Origin: Lycium barbarum
Lineage: Eukaryota > Streptophyta > Magnoliopsida > Solanales > Solanaceae
Direction of reading: 5' to 3'
Assembly (NCBI RefSeq): GCF_019175385.1
Contig: NC_083337.1
Location: 167,413,713-167,477,712, forward strand
DNA length: 64,000 bases
This document shows, piece by piece, positions 57,291-64,000 of this stretch. The translations under genes and the position numbers were made by a program. The notes under the pieces were generated by a model, which had not been told where the DNA came from, ran no database searches, and worked only from the letters and a program-made list of their open reading frames with translations. Each line of letters opens with the position of its first letter. The stretch's first letter is position 1.

Positions 57291-59487
57291 TTAACTAGGA
57301 ATTTTAATTTCATGAATATTACTTCCACCGTAACGTCTGTTTCTTGGCTGAAACGACATAAAAGCCTCGATGAAATCAGCTTCTTCCATGTCTGGAAACT
57401 TCTTTTTTGCAAAATAGAGTTCAGTATAAGCTAATTGCCATAACAAGAAGTTGCTAACTCGTTGCTCTCCACTTGTTCGAATTAATAAATCTGGTTCAAA
57501 AAATTCGGCAAAATGAGTTTCCAATTCTTGTTCAAATAGGCTCTTATGATCTTATCTATATCTTCCACTTTAATAAGTCCATTATTTACTTTACTGGCAA
57601 TTCTTTTGGTTGCTTGTAGTATATCATGTCGTCCACTATAATTGAGCGCTATCATGACATGCAGTCCCGAATTAGACTTTGTCTTCTCCTCCAGCAAGGT
57701 GATAGCTTCCTGTAGATACTTGGAAAGGTTTGACTTATCCCCAATACATGATACTCGTGTATCATCCCTATCATGTAAAATAATGCATTCAGTTTTCTTA
57801 AACTGATAATGTATCACTTCTTAAATAAGTTACAGTTCAGTTAATGAACATCAATTGGCCAAAAAGGGATTGAAAGCCTAATAATGTAAACAAAAGAAGA
57901 TACAAAAACATCGTTACATGATACTATAATTACAGAGTCCGTGGCATTTTGCACCCTTAATGTGTGCTCTTTTTTTCAACTTGCACCCTATCCTATTTTT
58001 TTTTATGTTTTAAACCCCAATCTCTTTATTTCCTTGCAAAACAATAAATTCACCCTTTTTATAAATTTATCATGAGGGCAAAATAGGAATACAAATAATA
58101 TATCTTTTTTTCCTTCAATTTATTTATTTTATTAGAACTGCAACAACAATAAATTTTATTTTCAAAGCTCTTTTTTTATTTTTTTTATTTTAAGTGATAT
58201 TTCTCTATCAATAGTTGCTAAACATTTGAAGTTCTTATTGTTACAAGTTTGTCGTTTTTCCTTTAGTTTGATGGTAGTGTTTGAATTAGTCGCGTGTGCT
58301 ATATATATTAATTAATTAGATAGACTATATCCCGTAAGTACAATGTTAGTGATCTCAACATGAACTAGAATTAGTTAAGACTCCAAAATGAATCAAATAT
58401 CAAGTGGGAAACTAAAAATATTAGTATTGTACTGAGCAGACTTGTTCACCAATAAATTAGAGCAGATGAGTACTTTTATTGAGAACTGAATGTAGAATGT
58501 CCATATTTTTATTACCACATATTTTATTATTACCACCATGCATCAACTGCTCATTCTTCCTTTATTTAAATTCAAAGGTTAAAACAAACTTAAACATCGT
58601 AGAGGGAAAACAAATTTAAACCTTTCCTAAGAGTAAGTGTAGAATTAAAAAACTAAAAAATAAATTAAACAAAAAGTGTAAGATGATCAATAGACAAACA
58701 TTTAAAAAAAGCCAACAACATAGAATACCTCGTCCATTCATCCAAGTTTCCTTGTGAGCATGAACAGCTCCAAAAACAACTTCATGAGAAAGTCAACCTC
58801 CTCCTGCATGTATCACTCAAGTTTAGATTCATTAACAGATTAAATAGAACCTTGATGATTTTATCATGAGGTTATTGGGTAGATATCGTGATGTATTAGA
58901 AATAAATAAATTTTGTGTAATTATAAATGTGTATATATATATATATATATAGTTATCGATCGTCCCTAAATCAATTCATTTCTTGTATAAATTTCATTGT
59001 TCGAAAAGAGAGAGTCGCCTTCTTTAAAATTCATACGTCTTTGATGATTTAATTTGCTTGATAGACCAACCATATAAGATAGTAGTACTAACTATTTTCA
59101 TTTTAAAAATTTTCTCCGGAAGGAAATTAAAAGAATGAGACTTACTTTGGGGCGAATCCAATTTTCAGTAGAAAATGCAAAGACAGTGAGAACTTTGACT
59201 CCCCACTGGTTACAAAGGCGAATGAGGAATTTCATTTTCTCCTCCCCAGCACGGTGACCTTGCATTACAGTCAAGCCATTCAGTTTTGCCCACCTTCTAT
59301 GACCATCCATGATCACTGCAACATGTTTGAGGCCCTCTGGCAGTGTCACTTCCTAGCTAGTTGCATTAATAATATTGGAACTAGTACTAGTTGCAAGAAC
59401 CTTGGGATATTTTGTATGAAAATTATATGGTTTTCTGTTGGTAAGTGTAATATTGGAAGGAGGAAGTGAGAATCGAAGTGATAGCAT
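57291..59487 (-). pseudogene. cis-prenyltransferase pseudogene 2
   Basis: A second member of the same family lies in tandem and in the same orientation as the copy at 53-55 kb. Exon 1 (59146-59487) starts MLSLRFSLPP and has an in-frame TAG (59353-59355) in the transit region, before [20 protein letters not shown] and [12 protein letters not shown]; its donor is GTAAGT. Exon 2 (near 58730-58805) begins EEVDFLMKLF but then reads into a TGA. The 3' exon carries [10 protein letters not shown] and [12 protein letters not shown], then a frame slip after KVEDIDK. Past the slip, [30 protein letters not shown] and RRYGG continue in another frame to a stop at 57291. With at least three lesions it cannot make enzyme. 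Confidence 0.85.
57830..58720. other. Intron of relic 2, AT-rich
   Basis: This separates exon 2 from the 3' exon of the pseudogene and is much longer than the ~0.12 kb gap in relic 1. It has probably been enlarged by insertion, but I see no clear transposon ends. Confidence 0.45.
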
Positions 59488-59903
59488 GTTGTAGTGTAGT
59501 GACTTCCTTCACCTTCTCTATTTCACAGGATTTTAGGCTTCTAGCTCACCCGTTTAAATAAGTAGTCAAATTCCTACTCATAGATTAAATATAAGTAGCT
59601 CACCCATTTAATTCCTTCTATAAATTTCCGGTAAGTTTCCTCAAATCTCGTGAATTATCAATCATGCATATACTCCCTTCGTTCACTTTTACTTGTCCAC
59701 TATGAACTTTGCACACCCCTTAAAAAATATTAAATGAAGTGCTTAATTTACCATGATACTCATATTAATTGATGCATATTTTTAATGAGTTTGAAAAATG
59801 ATTTGAAATTAATAATTAATATTATGAGTAAAACAGAAAAAATAAATTATTTTTTCTCGATATACTAAAAATAACAAGTAAAAATGAAAATTTATTTTTT
59901 AAA

Positions 59904-61155
59904 CGGAAAAGGGCCAAATATACCCCTGTACTATCGAAAAAGGGCCAAATATACCCCTCGTTATACTAAAAATAACAAGTAAAAATGAAAATTTATTTTT
60001 TAAACGGAAAAGGGCCAAATATACCCCTGTACTATCGAAAAAGGGCCAAATATACCCCTCGTTATACTTTGGGATCAAATATACCCCTACTGTTCTACTT
60101 TGGGCACAAATATACCCCTCCGTCGTTAAAGTTGACCAAGGTAGAGTCCAATCACACGTGGCATTAATATTTTAGTGAATTAAAAACCATGTGGCATGCC
60201 ACCTCACTAAAGAAACCCATTTTACCCCTCTTGCTCTCTCAATTTCGTCCACCGCTCTCTCATCTCTCCCAGATAAGAAGTTCAGAACCCCTCCTACCAA
60301 TGGTTTTGTTATTGCTCAAAGAACTCTGGTCACATAAACTGATTTTTGAAAACCCGACCAGACCCATGAGGAAAATCGGGATCGAAACCCAAACGGTTTC
60401 TTAGGGAAATTAATACCCCTTTTGGTAACTCTTAGTCCAGAAAAAGTTGTTCTTGAAATTGAAAGTTCTTGCCAAGATAGCAGCAATGGTGACAAAAACC
60501 CTAAAAAGAAAAGTAGATTTTTAGCTAAAACCCCAATAAGTCAACAACAAAAACCATTGATGAAAGAACTGCGGTCGCTTCTAATGTATTTCAATTAACT
60601 TCAATTGACGTTTACATTTAATGCATTTGGTTCTTTTATTCAGTTTTAGCTGCGTTTGAAATAATCTCTGTTTAGATAAGTTACCAGTTTAAAAAAATAA
60701 AAATAAAGGTCAGAATACAATTTTCTCATTTAAGAATGGATGGAGTCAAGGAAGTGACATTTTGCAGGCTTAAGAAATCATCCAGCGATGAAGGTAAACT
60801 TTTTAATATGCCTTCTGGGAGTTTTTTTCGCAAATACCATGTGGCATGCCCAATCCCATATGGTGCTGAATTGCAACCGGAGAAGGCACAAATGACGATA
60901 TTATATGGAGGTCAAGAAGATACAGAAGGAGGTGTAAAATTGAATTTGGTTAGTGAGGTGGCATGCCATATGATTTTTAATTCACTAAAATATTAATGCC
61001 ACGTGGGATTGGACTCCACCTTAGTTAACTTTAACGGTAAAGGGGTATATTTGTGCCCAAAGTATAACGGTAAGAGTATATTTGGTCCCAAAGTATAACA
61101 AGGGGTATATTTGGCCCTTTTTCGATAGTACAAGGGTATATTTGGCCCTTTTCTA
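59904..61155. mobile_element. MULE-like element with internal non-TIR sequence
   Basis: Inverted arms of about 240 bp start CGGAAAAGGGCCAAATATA. The 9-bp duplication TTTTTTAAA flanks it (59895-59903 and 61156-61164). The left end and its flank are tandemly duplicated with a ~101-bp period, giving a second start near 60005. The family is that of the element at 41010-42001, but the core (about 60280-60930) differs, as in Pack-MULEs that pick up host gene pieces. Confidence 0.78.
60736..60996 (+). pseudogene. Possible captured JAZ/TIFY gene fragment
   Basis: Inside the MULE-like element, an open frame contains PEKAQMTILYGGQ. This closely resembles the start of the TIFY domain in JAZ repressors of jasmonate signalling (AQMTIFYGGQV in the family as I know it), with Phe changed to Leu. 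The rest of the TIFY domain and the Jas motif are missing, and the frame soon runs into the right terminal repeat. Other parts of the core have no recognised relative. I infer transduplication of a host exon; the short match leaves chance possible. Confidence 0.4.
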
Positions 61156-61199
61156 TTTTTTAAATACTGAACAAGTAAAAGTGAATGGAGGGAATAATA

Positions 61200-61640
61200 C
61201 ACTTTCTCTGTCTCTTGTTTCTTCCTTAATGAGGCTAAGCGTTGTCGTGAATCACTTTGCACACTAAGTGGGGTCTACCCTATTTACTACGGTCTACGTA
61301 GATGGTATTATGGTATTGGACATTGTACCTATAACCCATGTACAATTGGATGAGAATCTTTTGCCAGGAGTTAAATGCCCAGTTGTATATAATTTCTGGG
61401 TGATGATACAGAGGGCCACGCCACCATACAGCGTAACTGCATTTTGAAAAGCAAAAGAAAAAGAACTTGTGGAGGAGAATAAGAACTTCTCCTATATCTT
61501 CTTGGAAGCTGCAGTTTGATTTTTTAACAAATAGAGGAGCTTTAATCTCATTAGATGTATCAGAAACAAGAGTGAGATATCACAAAGAGTTTAATAGAAA
61601 AATAGTCCGTAAAAAAATATAAAGAGAGTGAGCGATATTG
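61200..61640. other. Intergenic, nothing recognised
   Basis: No recognisable gene, repeat terminus or RNA gene. Confidence 0.4.
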
Positions 61641-61649
61641 TAATAAGAT

Positions 61650-61785
61650 GAAAAATCAATTAAAAGTTAGTCCATATATGTGGTATGCTACACGAACCAA
61701 TCCACATAACACCCTAAGGATGAGTCATGCATGCTTATTTCTTACGACTAACCCATATGATGCTAAGCATATTTTCATGGATTGT
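61650..61785 (-). repeat. Remnant of cis-prenyltransferase 3' flank
   Basis: Text similar to 57145-57262 and 52855-52995 recurs: AGTCCATATATG, ACACGAACCAA-CACATAACACCC, then GCTTATTTCTTACGACTAACCCATATG. In the two pseudogenes this lies just downstream of the last exon. No coding part remains here. It suggests a fourth, lost member of the array. Confidence 0.5.
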
Positions 61786-61789
61786 GCCA

Positions 61790-63920
61790 TAGCTCCAAAG
61801 TTTTGAATCACTTGCAATCCAATTCCCAATACTGACGCTAACAACATGCATTGGCTTCTCATAATTAAAAACCATATCAACCACTCTTACTAAATACTAA
61901 CCCGCTGCTTTAATGGAATAGCTTCTATCCATTTGCTCTTTGGCATATATAGAATAAAAAATAGAAACAATAATTTTTTTAGAACTACCAACCAATTTTT
62001 CATTAACCAAGTGACTGCCCCACATGACAATCCATATAAAATGGTCTCCACCTGCCAGAGGATTTTTCAAACTGAAAATTGATGGGGCTTTCAATGAGAG
62101 GAATCACTCTTGTTGAGCTCAGCTGAACTCAAGTTCCGATTAACAAACAATATTCAAGAATGATGAACAAAAATCACAAAAAACAGGTTCTTATATTTTG
62201 GTTTTAATAAATATGCTATTGACTTTAGTATTTTTCTTAATTACTTTTTATGGTAGTTTAGTTTTTTTTTTTTAATTAGTCTAAACATAGTTAGCTAATA
62301 TTTTTATCTTTAAAACGACAAAAAAAAAAGGAGGGGAGGGGGGGGGGGGGGGGGGGAAGAAGACAAAAAGAGAAAAGGACAATTTTTTTATACATTTGCA
62401 AAACAACGTGTAAAGTAACTAGTCTAATATCATCAAACATATAAATGAAAGGGACCAAAAAAAGAGAGAGAGAGACTAACCAAAAAAGGAAAAGGCAACT
62501 AAGAGAAAAAAAGGACAAAAAGATAGTACATCATACCGCAAAATTTTGGTCCCAAAATGATGGGAACTCATTAGTGAGCGGTGCTTCTGAAGAAGATGGC
62601 AAGAAGATCTGATCTCTAAGCGCTGGCAGACATTAATGGCATCACATATAATTTTTGTAGGTCGCCCAAGTAGTTTGTGAAATTAAAGCCCATCTGGGCA
62701 AAAACTGGTAATTAAATAGGCTTAAATGGGTACCTTATGTAGTGTTCCCTAATTAGAGTAGGGAAAAACCGGAGGGAATTAAAATGTTTTGGTGCTTGTT
62801 TATGAAAGAGGCACCTGATGTTTTTGAAAAGTATATTTTTTTTTTTGTTACTTCTTTTAGACTCACACATACCATGTAAATTGAAACATATATGGAGTAA
62901 TAAGAGACGTAATTTAATTCATAAGAAAAGAGCTAAATTTGGTCTACAGTCTACACTGCAATCCTATATATTCCTACTCAATCATACGAATAATTTGCAA
63001 AAAAAAAAAAAAAAGGAAACTGGAAAGGGATTTTCAATCTTCTTCGTTCTAAGGGGTAAACACAAGAATTATTCCTCAACATAATGCCATGCTCAGTTGT
63101 TTGAGCAGGAATATACAGTTGGGGAAATAGGAGCCAAATTCATCCTCTTCTTCAACAGAGGTGGAACTATCATGCTACATACCGATCACATGAACCTAAT
63201 CATTTTTCCAAACTATGTATTTATGTACTAATAAATTCACTAAATATCTATAAATACTTTACTTTAATTCAGTTATTATATATAAAGAAAGGAGGCCTTG
63301 AGTTGATATTTAAAAGAAAGGAGGCCTTGAGTTGATATTTAAAAGGAGGAGTTCGTCCTGGTGTGCTGCTTCCTTTTCTGCCACCATTTTTTGAGTAAAA
63401 ACCCTCTTTAGTTTAATTCATATTCAACTATCTCTAGCAGAATTAGACTTTCATATCTATTTCTTCAAATTCAACATGACATGTATCAAGAAGCTTAAGA
63501 AAAGAAATCGGAGAGGGTGACTGAATTTCTCTCTTTATCATTCTTTACTACTCCTCAATTCCCATCAAGTGTTGTCTTATTTCCCAAGCCACTCCTCAAT
63601 CTTCCTTTTCGTTGAGTGAAAGTGGCAAGGAAAGACAAGCAAAAACTTTGTTGGCTCAAGAAGCAACTAAGGAGAGAGAAAGAGTAATAACGGAAATACA
63701 AGTAGCAGTCTCAGGTCAAAGGAATCAAGGAAGAATTTCTTCTGATATTGCGCTTACTCTTTCGTAATCTCATCCTGAGACCTAAGTATGCCCATTCTCT
63801 TTGTCAAGAAAGATCGAGCAATATATATATACATATATATATATAGATGTATAGTTTAACTTGAGATTGCTGTAAGAGCCTATAAATTTCTGCCCTATGA
63901 ATCCCAACTTATGCTTTGCG
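61790..63920. other. AT-rich DNA with homopolymers, no gene seen
   Basis: A G-run of about 24 with one interruption lies at 62331-62356, following an A-run. An A-run lies at 63000-63014. A 30-bp direct repeat around AAAGAAAGGAGGCCTTGAG lies at 63283-63345. A TA-rich repeat lies at 63818-63845. Small open frames here show no recognisable domain. Confidence 0.5.
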
Positions 63921-63924
63921 ATTT

Positions 63925-64000
63925 TTTTTTTCTTTGACTGAGCTTGAGTTCGAACTCAGGACCTCTGGCTGTTAAGCGAAGGGTAAATATTAAAGACCAC
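63925..64000 (-). mobile_element. Arm of a foldback element, cut by window end
   Basis: GAGTTCGAACTCAGGACCTC, then TTAAGCGAAGGGTAAA and TTAAAGACCAC, correspond to 50860-50945 of the nested foldback element. It is therefore another member of that family running off the window. Confidence 0.6.

Larger units (their letters stand above)
59673..61194. mobile_element. Stowaway MITE split by a MULE-like element
   Basis: TA-flanked ends CTCCCTTCGTTCACTTTTAC and (complement) TTCCCTCCATTCACTTTTAC form a Stowaway-type inverted repeat. About 1.25 kb of Mutator-like DNA (59904-61155) has been inserted inside. Confidence 0.75.

Noticed and set aside
59098..59349. Start of an intact cis-prenyltransferase at 59349
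   Set aside because: The apparent start is a GTG just after an in-frame TAG. Plants do not normally use it, and later exons carry further lesions.

Overview
This is plant nuclear DNA, most probably from a member of the Solanaceae. The evidence is intron-containing plant genes (a subfamily XII LRR receptor kinase, a DYW-type pentatricopeptide repeat protein, short-chain cis-prenyltransferase relics), Ty3/gypsy elements of the Tat/Ogre type with very long LTRs, and tRNA-derived SINEs and Stowaway, Tourist, hAT, CACTA and Mutator-like MITEs of the kinds that fill solanaceous genomes. Nothing in the window is bacterial or organellar, and the species cannot be fixed from the sequence alone. Identity figures given here are by-eye estimates. 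|| Layout. 1-1957: a SINE at the left edge, then DNA with no recognised gene. 1958-13396: a complete young non-autonomous Ogre-like LTR retrotransposon on the minus strand (LTRs 1963-5279 and 10260-13391, TSD TTACC, tRNA-Arg-type primer binding site). Its interior holds tandem repeats and no coding sequence. 13397-14257: short intergenic DNA with a 167-bp tandem duplication. 14253-24922: a second Tat-lineage element, flanked by the TSD CTCAA, carrying a protease/G-patch pseudogene and two large tandem arrays. Its two ends are the same LTR terminus in inverted orientation. 24923-28790: AT-rich intergenic DNA with MITE-like repeats and a SINE. || 27.7-49.6 kb is a large inverted duplication. The left arm holds LRR-RLK copy A (28886-34370, plus), convergent with an intact OTP81-like DYW PPR gene (34789-37023, minus). 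The right arm holds LRR-RLK copy B (42367-47870, minus) and only a frame-broken 3' scrap of the PPR gene (40669-40952, plus). This implies that A is the parental locus and B the derived copy. Both receptor kinases have identical exon lengths and predict intact 1039-residue non-RD kinases. MITE insertions private to one arm give a relative chronology. The spacer between the arms contains a cis-prenyltransferase relic split by a hAT element, and a 593-bp tandem repeat that abuts the duplication breakpoint. || 49.6-64 kb: nested Mutator-like foldback elements (50096-51569), a hAT element with a tRNA-like segment, two cis-prenyltransferase pseudogenes (53107-55518 and 57291-59487) with premature stops or frameshifts, a CACTA MITE, and a Mutator-like element inside a Stowaway MITE that may carry a captured JAZ/TIFY gene fragment. 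The rest is AT-rich repeats. || Functionally the window has three credible protein-coding genes: two tandem-inverted immune-receptor-like kinases and one chloroplast RNA-editing PPR factor. A decayed cis-prenyltransferase array lies around them, and everything else is mobile DNA.
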